Shown here piece after piece: positions 52,185-62,600 of a stretch of DNA of 64,000 nt. Where the stretch lies: positions 28,715,029-28,779,028 of the forward strand of contig OY978527.1 of NCBI GenBank assembly GCA_963854835.1, written 5' to 3'. Positions within the stretch are counted from its first letter, which is position 1. Each line of letters begins with the position of its first letter. Below the pieces are notes generated by a model. It saw nothing but the letters and a program-made list of their open reading frames with translations. It was not told the origin of the DNA and ran no database searches. This DNA is from Megamerina dolium. Its lineage: Eukaryota; Arthropoda; Insecta; Diptera; Megamerinidae. The position numbers and the translations under genes were made by a program.

Positions 52185-53450
52185 TTTTTATACCCTGCAT
52201 AATGCAATATGCATGGTATATTGATTTCGGTCAGATGTTTGTGTCCACTTGAAGGAATCTTCGGAGATATAGACATGGATATATATTCGTGATCAGCGTC
52301 GATTAAATTTTCGATTTAACGATGTCCGTCCGTCCGTCCGTCCGTCCGTCTGTCTGTCACCTGGCTGGTTCGCACGATAACTTGAGTAAATATTGAGCTA
52401 TTTCGATGAAATTTGGCATAAGTAATCTATGATCCAAGGGTACGGAGGGGATTGATATTGGGCATGATCGGTCAATAACCACGCCCACACCAAGCATTCA
52501 AAGCGACTAACCTCGAAATTTTCAAAATCTTTAACTTGCTATAACTCACACAATATACCACTTGGGACAACAATATTTTTCACATAGAGTTATATTATAC
52601 TACTATTTAACCTCACCAAAAGTGGATGAGCCACGCCTACTTTCTAGCGTAGCTCCCATACAAAGTGTCTGTACTTCTTTTAAATTGAAACTGCTGTAAC
52701 TTCCACAATCTTCTGTCTAGAATAACCATAATTGACACTTAGATTAACACGGTAGTCAGAAATAATATGGCAGAAAATCAATGTGCCACGCCCACTCCTT
52801 TTTGGGTCTCCCATACAAAGTTGCGGAAATTAAAAAAAATGTTACCGGTTATAACTTGCAAACTATTCAGCGTAGAATAACGAGATTTAAGGTGTGGATT
52901 AGTACTGTACGAGCAACTAGGCTCGCAGAAAATGGGCGCACCACGCCCAGTGTTTATCGTAGCCCCCATACAAATTTTAAATTGAAACAGCTGTAACTTC
53001 GGCAATCTTCTGTCTAGAATAACCATAATTGACACTTAAATTAATATCATAGTCGGCAAAAATCTGGCGAAAAATCAGCGTACCACGCCCACTTCTTATT
53101 GGGGCTCCCATACAAAGTTGAGGAAATTAAACAAAAATGTTAACCACCATAACTTAGAAACTATTCAACGTAGGACACCAAATTTAAGGTGTGGATTAAC
53201 GTTGAAAAATTAATTGGATTTACTAGAAAGTGGTAAGCCACGCCTACTTTTTATATAGCTCCCATACTAAGCCTCGGAATTATCTTAAAATCCTTTTACT
53301 TCGTCAAAGTCAACCATATTTCGGGTGTAAATTAGTAGTATATGCAAAAATTGTTTCTCGAAAAGTGGAAATAAAAGAAAAGTTGGATATTCGAGTAAAC
53401 TTTTTATATATAAATCTACATATGCAGGGTATAGTTTGGTCGGCCCCAGC
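52185..53450. repeat. mini-me/DINE-like repeat with internal tandem array
   Basis: Starts with a TACCCTGCATAATGCAATATG-type segment, followed by a (GTCC)n/(GTCT)n tract at about 52325-52358, the GTCY microsatellite typical of dipteran mini-me elements. Then a unit of roughly 150 bp repeats about five times, each with CCACGCCCACT, CTCCCATACAAAGT and a TATAACTT...AACTATTCA-like phrase (near 52620, 52790, 52950, 53090, 53240). The end carries CAGGGTATAGTTTGGTCGGCC. Non-coding; the short frames over it are spurious. Confidence 0.72.
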
Positions 53451-53630
53451 CGACTGTAAGGAGATTTTTTGCACTTGCTTTGCAACTTTTCCTTATGCCG
53501 TGGTTATATTACCAATCAATTGAACGCTAATCATGGCGTTCATTTTCCGTTTCACCACATGATTGCCGAGACAGAGGTGTAATATTTTATCAAAATAATT
53601 TTGCTGCGTTAAATTTCAATTGATTTCATA

Positions 53631-53879
53631 ATGGCTTTCACATTTCTGACGAAGGAAATACAACATAACGACTGCTGGGCCTTCAAAAATTACATAAGGA
53701 TGACCGATGCGAAATTACAGAACATCCTGCGACTCATTGAAAAGGATATAAAAAAAAGTGAAACGCCAGTTGGAAATGCAATACCGCCAGATCCACAACT
53801 GACAATGCTGGTGTCAATAGTTGTCAACTCTTTCCTATATTGGCTTCAAAGGACTGAAATTTTGCCCGGATATCGCTAG
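53631..53879 (+). pseudogene. PIF/Harbinger transposase N-terminal fragment
   Basis: 82-residue frame. CWAFKNYIRMTDAKLQNILRL and an IKKSETPVGNAIPPDPQLTML segment match the conserved region before the DDE domain of HARBI1-like nucleases (FKxFLRM...ISPxERL). The last third appears to be read antisense through the MADF fragment. No catalytic residues remain. Confidence 0.65.
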
Positions 53880-54031
53880 CAATTTTAAACAATTGCATAG
53901 CATCTAGGGCCTATTCCCGTTTTTTCCGATTAGAATAACTTGGATTTCTTGTATCCCACAAGCGTTCCTTAATTTGCAGCAGAGTAATACATTTTTCAGT
54001 TCTCCAGGTCTGCTCCACGAAAACACAATTT
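53843..54031 (-). pseudogene. MADF-domain protein fragment of the Harbinger element
   Basis: Minus-strand frame after an AG at 54033-54032: FVEQTWRTEKCITLLQIKERL then WDTRNPSYSNRKKRE, a TAG at 53913-53911, then ALDAMQLFKIASDI in the same frame. This is the MADF DNA-binding pattern (W-D, N-R-K, A-W/L). Insect Harbinger elements carry such a second gene beside the transposase. It is truncated and joined to the transposase piece on the opposite strand. Confidence 0.6.
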
Positions 54032-54251
54032 CTAAATAAAATAATAAATTTTAAGTTATAGAATTTCTTTGCTTCTCTCAATCAGTACATACTCAGAATA
54101 TAAAACAGACGCAAATAGCTTTCTTTAAAAGGAATGTATATAATTAATTTTTAAAATTTAATCATCCTTCACAGTCGTCAACATAATAAACACGCAATAC
54201 CCGTAAAGAAATGTTGCTTTATTTAGAAATATTTTTTCTCACATTTTATAT

Positions 54252-54618
54252 AAAAAAAAAAATAAATAAATATGTGGCACTTAAAGCCCCAAAGGGCTCA
54301 TTGGCCGAGCTTCTCTTCCATTACTGTTGTGCGTCTTAAATTTTGGACAGTATTAGAAGGGACCTACTTATTTTAGCCGGTTCCGAACGGCAGAACACTT
54401 GTTACATAACTTTTTCTGAGATTTCTCACAGAGTTCTTTTAGAAGCTTTTTCATGGCAAGTTGTTACTGTCGGAAGAATTGCCAATTGCTTGCCGACAGG
54501 TGGGTACCATTCGAAAGAAAAATCTTATCGATATTAAATTTGTTATGGATCAGCCGGGGATTGAACCACGACCTACAGATCAGAAGGCGAACACACTAAC
54601 CACTGAGCTACGGCACCC
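54252..54618 (-). mobile_element. tRNA-derived SINE, copy C, inside the Harbinger element
   Basis: About 367 bp, minus orientation, head GGGTGCCGTAGCTCAGTGG at 54618 downward and the T-rich ATTTATTTATTTTTTTTTT tail at the low-coordinate end. Very similar to copy B. ATTTTATAT occurs at both sides and may be the target duplication. Its position shows it arrived after the Harbinger copy. Confidence 0.85.
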
Positions 54619-54820
54619 ATTTATTATTTTATATTATCTATATAAAATTACATATGGCAACACTGGTGAAATTGGTTTGATTGGTGTCGAGGACAGGAAT
54701 CAGAACTGATTGACATGCATATGTTCATTTTTGGAGTTCATTTTAAATTTTTTATTGAAACCAACAACAACAATTTTTTTGATTAGCGTTCAATTGATTG
54801 GTAATATAACCACGGCATTA

Positions 54821-57140
54821 CGCACCGTGTGACAAAGTTTTTCACTAAACTGATAAGAAATGACTCTGATTATGATATAATGAAAAAAAAATGTTTTATT
54901 TTTGATTTTGTGCTATTAAACTGTTTAATACTTGAACACCATAACGACGAGGCCAGATCTACTAAACGTTGTGTGAACTAATCTATTATAATAATACAGC
55001 ATGAAAAGAAAATATATGATGTGTTTAAATACTAAATAATACGTACACGCAAAAAAGGTATAAATTTAGATACACTTATGCGTACGTACAGTGCGTAAGT
55101 ACATGCAAATACGTTTCAGAAATTAAGTGATTGCCAATGACTTTGTTATTTGAAAATTCAATAGAAATGCGTAACACACACTTCATTCACATTCAAATGT
55201 ATAATGTATTTTATGTTCAACTTAATCAACAGTTACAATAGTCAAGGGCGAGCTTCATATTTAGGCTTTTTACCCGTATTAAATGTAGGCAGATAATTTC
55301 AATTTCAACATTATCGATAAGCTCTGCAGTTACTTGAATGTGAATATTGTCAAATCAACATTTGGGAATCAAAAAAAGTAACGTTGGATGACAATGTTTA
55401 AAAATCTTCAAATGGAGTTTACGTCTACATATGAAAATTGTGAAATACTATGCGAGATAAAATGTTCAAATCGTGACTCCCAGCTGCGACAGAGGAATTC
55501 CAGATGAATATTCGTAAATCTCAGTTAACAGGTGAGTTCCAAACTCAATGCACAACATCAATCTGAGGCATTTTTCGTGAAAATATGATACAATAAATAT
55601 ATTAATTTTTTTAGATAAATATTGATGGCATGTTATATGCCCGAATTCATTCACTTGTTTCTGAGAAAAGATAATATCAGTTTCGATCAAAAATGATTAC
55701 GATAACGGTCGACTAAGAAAGGTGTTTACATGTTTATTTACATATAAAATACAATATAAATCAAATATAAAGGGTTAATGTGCTCATATAAATGGAGTAT
55801 AAAAAGTTTAAATATACAGTGACGTATAGAAAGAGAAAAAAAAAAAACAAGCAACAATGCCATGAATTTTCTTCATAACTTCGACACTTTTAGCAACATC
55901 GAGAACATGTCTTCATAAAAAATTATTGTTTATTTTAATTGTATAATCGCTGGAAAAAAGAAACCACAAATAATGAGGCAGGTAATCAAACCGAAGGGCT
56001 GTTAGGAAAAACGACCAAACGTGACATTTAATGGAGGAAATTTCTCAACAAATTTATTGTAATTATGCTAATTCAAAAAAAAAAAAGACAGTTAACCATT
56101 GAAAAGAATTTTAACAATTTTATTGTAACAACTGGATTGAAAAATCCCAAACATTGCTGTGACGTCACGAGTGGAACAGAATGAGCCGATTTGGAAAAAT
56201 ACCGTACCGCAATAAAATGGTTTTTTTTTCAGTTTTTTGGATGATATTCATACTCATATTGCTTGTGTGTACAGAATTATAACCGGTCATTCACATTGGT
56301 GATGTCTCATGAAAGTAAATTAACTTCAGAATATTGTAGATTGATATAAAAAAAATAATATAACGTTAAAAAATATATATTACAGGTATACAACAATTGC
56401 TACATGAATATAAGATTACATCTTTTAATTAACATTTGAAATAGAAGTGTAGGCACTGTGGTAATTTTTCTTCCCGGCACTTTATTTAATTAACACGCGC
56501 TTGGGTAATAATATAAATATGCTCGATTGCAATGATAAACACAAAGTGACGAATTTTAACATGTTGATAGTTCAGAAGTGTTGCAAAGTGTATGAGTAAT
56601 GCCTAATGTATATGTAAGCCAATTTTGCAACACATACATATTACAGGGTGATTTGTAATTATTTTCTTTTCTGTGAATTTTTTACTATGTACGTAAATTT
56701 ATTTCATAATTCAAAATTTTAAAATTCAATTCAATCGTTTAATCCTGATTATCATATAAAAGAACTCTTCTTCTCATTTATTTCTTTAAAGATTATTTAT
56801 TTCAAATTTCTGCGATGAAGTGTCAAAATTGCCAATTTGACAGCTTGGAATGTCATAAAATCTATACTCAAAAAAATGGCTTAAAAAACCACATAACAGC
56901 AATATAAAGTCAGCCGATTTTTTTTTCGGAACTAGGAAATTTCTTCTTTCGAACGGCACAGCCGAGTCCAACTCCGCGGTTGAAATAAACATGGCCATCC
57001 ATTGATCTTTATACCGAGAACTTGGCAGCAAAATCTACATCTTGCATGTCGTCTAGGAACTTGTGAGAATGTCTTATGGATATAGCTCCATCTGCCGTCT
57101 CTCAGCACCAGGACCAAATTATATTAATTCACAGCTAAGC
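54821..57140. other. AT-rich spacer or fzr intron
   Basis: No recognised gene. The minus frames 57117-56932 and 57031-56786 overlap each other and resemble nothing I can name; they may belong to the LINE remnant that follows. Confidence 0.4.
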
Positions 57141-57149
57141 TTTGGTTAA

Positions 57150-57710
57150 AATATATGATACTTTACAGAAGATGGCAGACGAACAGGCTTAGAACAGAGA
57201 CGAAACTATTCAATTTCTTCACAGGTTATTCAAAAATGGTGGAGAGGTTTGCAGCTGATGTTCACTGTTCCAAATTAGGTATATCTCAATCATACAAGTT
57301 TCCAGAGTATTGCACTGTGTTCTAAGCAGAAGATGAACATAAACCCTTATGGGAACAGTCACCAAATCATGTTAAAGATACATAGCGTTAATGACTCTAA
57401 GTTGATTCTGTGTATACCAACGATGTCCGCAGTCATGGGACACTCTCTCACAACAACCTAAGCTAGAAGATGACGGAATTAGGCGATGCAAGGAGCCATG
57501 TGCAAAGGAAGCATCAGCGCATTTACCCTGTATCTGTTCAACACTATATAACGCACCTAAACTTCTAGGAGTCCCATCGTTCACCGCTCTATCTGAAGCA
57601 GCGACCTTGAGCACTGCTGAAGTTATCAGTAAAAACCGCCGTTCTGGTATCACTACTGATCGACGACCCACTTTTTTGGAGGTCAACCAGTATAACCTAA
57701 TATAACCAAA
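57150..57710 (+). mobile_element. LINE RNase H-domain remnant
   Basis: Plus frames read KMVERFAADVHCSKLGISQSYKFPEYCTVF near 57232-57320, resembling the start of the RNase H domain (YTDGSKM...GAGV...YRLPDYCSVFQAEV) of I/LOA/Jockey-type LINEs. Downstream frames up to about 57700 are broken but plausible as the C-terminal region. The minus frame 57686-57372 is not recognised and is likely spurious. Confidence 0.45.
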
Positions 57711-58260
57711 TAGAACATATAGTTGTTTCCCTTTTTGGTGAATGTTGGTCTTTAGAATCGAGCTTGCGTGATTTCACTCACTGCTTTAGATCATCTGCCG
57801 AGCCCTCATTCATCGGCGATTTCGTTTACCATTGTAATAGGCTGTTGAGGGACTGACACATTATGCACCAAATTTAGTATTCCGACTTGACTGAGGAATC
57901 TTTGTCATTCGGAGACAAATATTTCAGGTTTCCCGAAATATTTCAGTTTTTTAAAAGCTTTCAGCGAAGCATTAGTAAGACCAAAGGCATTAATAAAATA
58001 CTAAGCAATCTTTGTTTAATAATCTTAAACAAAAGTCCTAAAATCTCAGTCTGGAAAACCGTGATCATTATTCTATTTTAGATGTGATACTTCATATTTT
58101 CTGCCAAAGTCCACTTTGTTCCCAAGTTAAAATTTAAATAAGTAGACCTAACAATGAAGCACAAATGTATATATGATTACCGTTCAGAAAACGATGTCTC
58201 GTAAATTAAATCGTCATTACACGATATGTCAACATATTTAATTTTTTTACTATTGTCTTA

Positions 58261-58788
58261 TAGCCTAGACAGACGCCAGCCTAATTCCGGATTACCGGCG
58301 CACTTAATCCGAATAAAATAATAACTTGACAGACGGCAGTATTGCGGATTAACTAAACGGCTGATTGCTGTTTTATTAGGTCTGTCCACTTACATTACTA
58401 TCACTATCAATTTCTGTCATCTATCACTCTCGATATGAGAAAATCTACAAGAAGTACGTGAACTGAAAACTATCAGAAACTTGTAAATTGACATTCACTG
58501 TTCATAATTGACAACTGGATTTGTTTGTTCGCCAATACTTTTCATGTTGAAAACTGTAAACAATTGTTGAAAGTTTTTCGTTAGCGAACACACCTAATAT
58601 TTTGTAAAATGGATCGAGAAAAATTCACAATAGACAATTTTCAGCAGTGTTGCCATAGCAAATTGCCATAATCCTCTTTTATTTTGAGAATTAACTCATA
58701 GAGTTTATGCGGATTACCTGCAGTTAATGCCCTAGTTAATTCGAATTAACTCGGTAATCCGGAATTAGGCTGCCGTCTGTCTAGGCTA
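58261..58788. mobile_element. PIF/Harbinger-like MITE, copy 4
   Basis: 528 bp, TTA at 58258-58260 and 58789-58791, ends TAGCCTAGACAGACGCCAGC and the inverted form. Same orientation as the other three. It closely resembles copy 3, including the CTAATTCCGG extension of the left end. Confidence 0.92.
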
Positions 58789-58791
58789 TTA

Positions 58792-61020
58792 CACCTTTAA
58801 AGAACTTTGAAAAGTGAAGTCATATTGTCAATCAAGACAAGATGATTCTCTTGAAATAATTGATCAGCACAGCATTGTTTGGAAGAGCTCATAATTTGTC
58901 AACCCAGTGTAACAAATATAAAAATTACAATTCTATTTAATTTGAAAGTGTTAATCAGCGAATTTAATCAGTGCATTCGTAACTTATTCATAACTGTTGA
59001 AATTCGCGTTGGTTTTGACATTAACGTGAGGAGAAGATAAAAATTGTGCTTATTTATAACTACACGTACTCACGCGTACTCGTAAATTTAAAGTTTTGAC
59101 GAAATCGTGTAATTTTTTATGTTTTTACTGTTTATTGTCTTCTTAAGTATGTCTTTTTAAATTTTTTAAAATATATTGTATTTTTGTTTTGCTTTTTTTC
59201 TTTTAGGTGGAGTCAAACACCGAACATTTGTTAAGAACATTAAACTTATAATTGTCAAAACATGACCATCAAAAACAAGTAAAACTAACAAGTAAATAAA
59301 GTACAAGCTACGAGAACAAAGGAAATGGAGTGAAAGAATAGACAAAAATCATTTAATGATTTTCTCAGATGGTAAACGTAATTATTTTAAATGTATGATT
59401 GTATATAATTATCGCGTTATATAGTCATGCCGATATTAGTGTACCTACTTATATACAGAATTTTTGATTTCTTCTAGGAAACTAAGACTTCAATACAATT
59501 TTCTACTATCTATGTTGTTACTTTATGTTAGTGTGTATGCTTAATTCCAGCGGATGTTGGATTCGGGAAAACGTAATTAATTGAATTAGTACTTTTAAAT
59601 TTCAAGATCGAAAATAACTAAATAAATTGATAGCTGTTAGAGATCATGCTGCAATAATATCAGATGAACTTTCCTATATAGGGCTGTCGATTATTTTGGT
59701 GGATGTTAAATTATTTCGCAAGACAATGCAAAGAGAAACACGAAAAAAGAGCGTAACCTTATATTGCATTTTCAGTTGAGTTTAGAAATGATTTTCAAAC
59801 TTCATATCTTTTTAAATGCAGTGCAACGTGTTTGTTATGATGATTTCGTTTCTACCAAAAATTGTCGTATTTTCACTGCCATCTTCTTTTTCGTGTTCAA
59901 TTCTAATATAAATTGAAACAGGTGCGAAAATTCGGTGTTCGTTTCTTTAAATGCTACACTCAAATAAGGCAAAAATGGCACATTTTCTGCACTTCGAAAC
60001 TTTGTCAGGACAGATGGTTGCCCTGAAAATCAGCTGATTGCTTAAAACGAAAGTATTAAGAAAAGCATGTGCTAGACAAGGATAGATATTTACTCATATT
60101 CATGTGTTAATTTGACATTTTGTTTTGTTTTATCTATGGTAAATTAATGGCAAATTACAAGAAGTGCATAATTTTAAAGCAAAATTATTTAAATGTGCTC
60201 TGGTGCTCTTGAAAAAAAGCTTACCGATACAGCAGGGCACTGTTTTATGTTTTTGTCTGAGTAGTTAAAAATTGGATTTTTACAAAATTTTACATGGTGA
60301 AAAAGCAAAATTTTTTGGTAGAAACGAAATTACGGCATAAGTGCAGAATACGGACTCCTTGAGAAAGTGAAGATAATAAGTTGCGTCGGATACAGGTTAT
60401 TCTTGTCGTTATAACAAACTAAAAATTTGTAGTTGCAAGGCCCATACAAGGCGTGGTTCAAGGTCAAAGTTCAAAATTGAGGTTGAGATTACTCGATAGA
60501 CAAGCAATTTTTTTCTACAATATGGGTATCAAAACACAGGTAATTTTAATACTCTTTTACAGGTATAAAATATTTTATATGAATTTTTAAATTTTTAAAT
60601 GTTATGAAGAAAAATATAAATTTTTTATAAAAATTTTTTAAAACCGATTTTTTTTCGAAAAAGTCCCCCATTAACCTCTCCAAAATTATATATTATTTTA
60701 AATATCATAGGATTACCTTTCCAATGGTATATAAAACATATTTTCAAAGAATTTTTATATATTTTAAATATATTTTTTTTATGATCACACTTTCGCTGTA
60801 GCAAATATGTGCACAGAAGAATAGTGAGACAGTTATAATCATAGCGGTAGACATAGACAAAAGAATTAAGGAAAAATAGGATGAAATAGTATAATTAACT
60901 AATTCTTTTATTAATCTGATAAAGACAACATTGTTAGAGCCCTGCGTTGTCGATGATCCTGATGGTGAATACAATATTGAAACAAATGAATAAAATTTCA
61001 ATACTAAAAATTACAAAGAG
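58792..61020. other. AT-rich spacer or fzr intron
   Basis: No coding sequence or mobile element recognised. There are many A/T homopolymers. Confidence 0.45.
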
Positions 61021-61024
61021 AAAA

Positions 61025-61305
61025 ACGTTTGTCGCGAAGCTGGCGTTAGGCCTATAAGGGTTGTTTTTCCTACGCCCGGCCGAAGGCTGGCTATCAAAAA
61101 AGCTTTTATCCTAAAATATTGTTGGTCGCGAAGCCGGCGTCGGGCCTATAAGGGTTATTTTATTGCGCCCGGCCAAAGGCCGGCTATCAAAATAACTTTT
61201 ATTCTAAAATACTGTTTGTCGCGAAGCCGGCGTCGGGCCTATGAGTTTTTTTTTTTGCTATCAAAAAAAGCTTTTCTCTTAAAATACTGTTGGTTGCGAT
61301 ATTAA
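61025..61305. repeat. 94-bp GC-rich tandem repeat, about three units
   Basis: Units start with GTCGCGAAG at 61031, 61125 and 61218, and a diverged GTTGCG at 61293. Spacings are 94, 93 and 75 bp. Each full unit holds a GCCGGCGTCGGGCCTATAAG segment, a GCCCGGCCGAAGGCYGGCTAT hairpin-forming palindrome and an AAGCTTTTAT...AAAATA linker. The third unit lacks the palindrome. GC content stands out from the AT-rich surroundings. Confidence 0.85.
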
Positions 61306-61869
61306 ATTTGAAGACATGCAGGTAATTGTATCGAAAGCCGTGCATATTGGAAACACTTGATGAAGTATCAGCTTGAAAAAATTTGTTTAAATGCGAGTCA
61401 AATTTTTATTTTTTTCCCTTAGGAGACCGTATTCTGCACTTGTTCCTCCAAAACATAATTGAAAAGATTTATGTTAAAAAACTAGTCCATATAAGAATCG
61501 AAACAGGAAACGAAATAATGAAAATGTCCGAAAATTTAATAGATGAAAGCTGAAATACTAGGTATATATCATACAACCCTCTAACATACAGTGTATGTAT
61601 TTTTTATACATACAAGTACCAAATATACAATATGACGAAGTTTTTTTTAAGTTTTACATATCAAAATATAATTATACTTATCGGATCTTAAACCTGTCAA
61701 ATAGTAGTCGAGAAAACAATTGTTGATTAACATAAAAAGACAACAATAACAATATAAGAGGCCACTGTACATTTTGTTAATTGTCAAAAACACACATGTT
61801 TGTACACACAAACGTCTTCCTATAAATGTTGATACACGATTTTTTTAAAAAGGAAAAAAATTGAAGACA

Positions 61870-62600
61870 TGTGCCTTAACATCGATCCCTGTATGGTCGA
61901 TATCGATGGGAAATAGTCCACATCTTATACCAACGCCTGCTACAAAGACCTCAGGTTGTGGTGGCATTTTCTATAGACCATGTCCTCTAAAACAGATCGT
62001 GGCTGACGGTGAATATCCGGTACTAATCAAATCGGAAACATGATTGTTCAAGGCACTGTAAAGTGGGTTTGGGCTTGTCTTGTTAAAATGTTTGTTTTGG
62101 AAAATGATTTGATTCAAGAGCTCCACTTAAAATGTCACACTAATAATTTTTAGCTGCTGTTTTCACACCCTTTTCACAAATATGTAAAAATGTGGCGCCG
62201 TTATGGGATACTCCCCACCAAACTATCACTTAGGCGGGATTAAAATGTTCTTCCACGGTAAAGATTAGTAAACAGGATCTTTTTAATTAAGGCTCTTTTC
62301 CCCTATTTTTTTTTTATTCAACGCTGTCCTGTTTGACAATTGAAAGCCCAAAGTCCCAAAAATTGTTTAATTATACGACGCATGGTTCTCGGCGCTATAT
62401 CCATTTTATGAGCTACGATTTTTTGTTTGCGGACAGATTTTCGATTGATTTGGTGCGAGGCCGGCCAGATCTTTTACATCCGTTTACATTTCCAATATCA
62501 GCAAACAACTCAACAGTACGATGTACAAAAACACGCGTAATATTCAACGGTGTCAATATATCAAAAATACTAGCTCTTCCTATTCACTTACACTTATGAA
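61870..62600 (-). mobile_element. Degenerate Tc1/IS630-type transposase
   Basis: Minus-strand pieces: RSGRPRTKSIEN near 62465, KMDIAPRTMRRIIKQFLGL near 62405 (second helix-turn-helix), then MWWGVSHNGATFLHICEKGVK near 62220-62150 and a KQTF*QDKPKP stretch near 62100 (the FQQDxAPxH position). Frames shift several times and stops are frequent. No terminal repeats were found. Confidence 0.5.

Larger units (their letters stand above)
53496..54817 (+). mobile_element. PIF/Harbinger element, deletion derivative, with SINE inside
   Basis: 1322 bp with perfect 38-bp terminal inverted repeats starting TGCCGTGGTTATATTACCAA and a TTA duplication at 53493-53495 and 54818-54820. Inside are a transposase N-terminal piece on the plus strand, a MADF-type coding piece on the minus strand, and a whole SINE (54252-54618). 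Its ends are unrelated to the four-copy MITE family, so it is not that family's source. Confidence 0.88.

Noticed and set aside
54343..54709. Two overlapping plus-strand frames (GSERQNTC..., MLLSEELPIAC...)
   Set aside because: They read the reverse strand of SINE copies; the same peptides appear at 23935-24245 for the same reason.
61025..61305. CRISPR-like array
   Set aside because: Repeats are 94-bp head-to-tail units without distinct spacers, in a eukaryotic genome.
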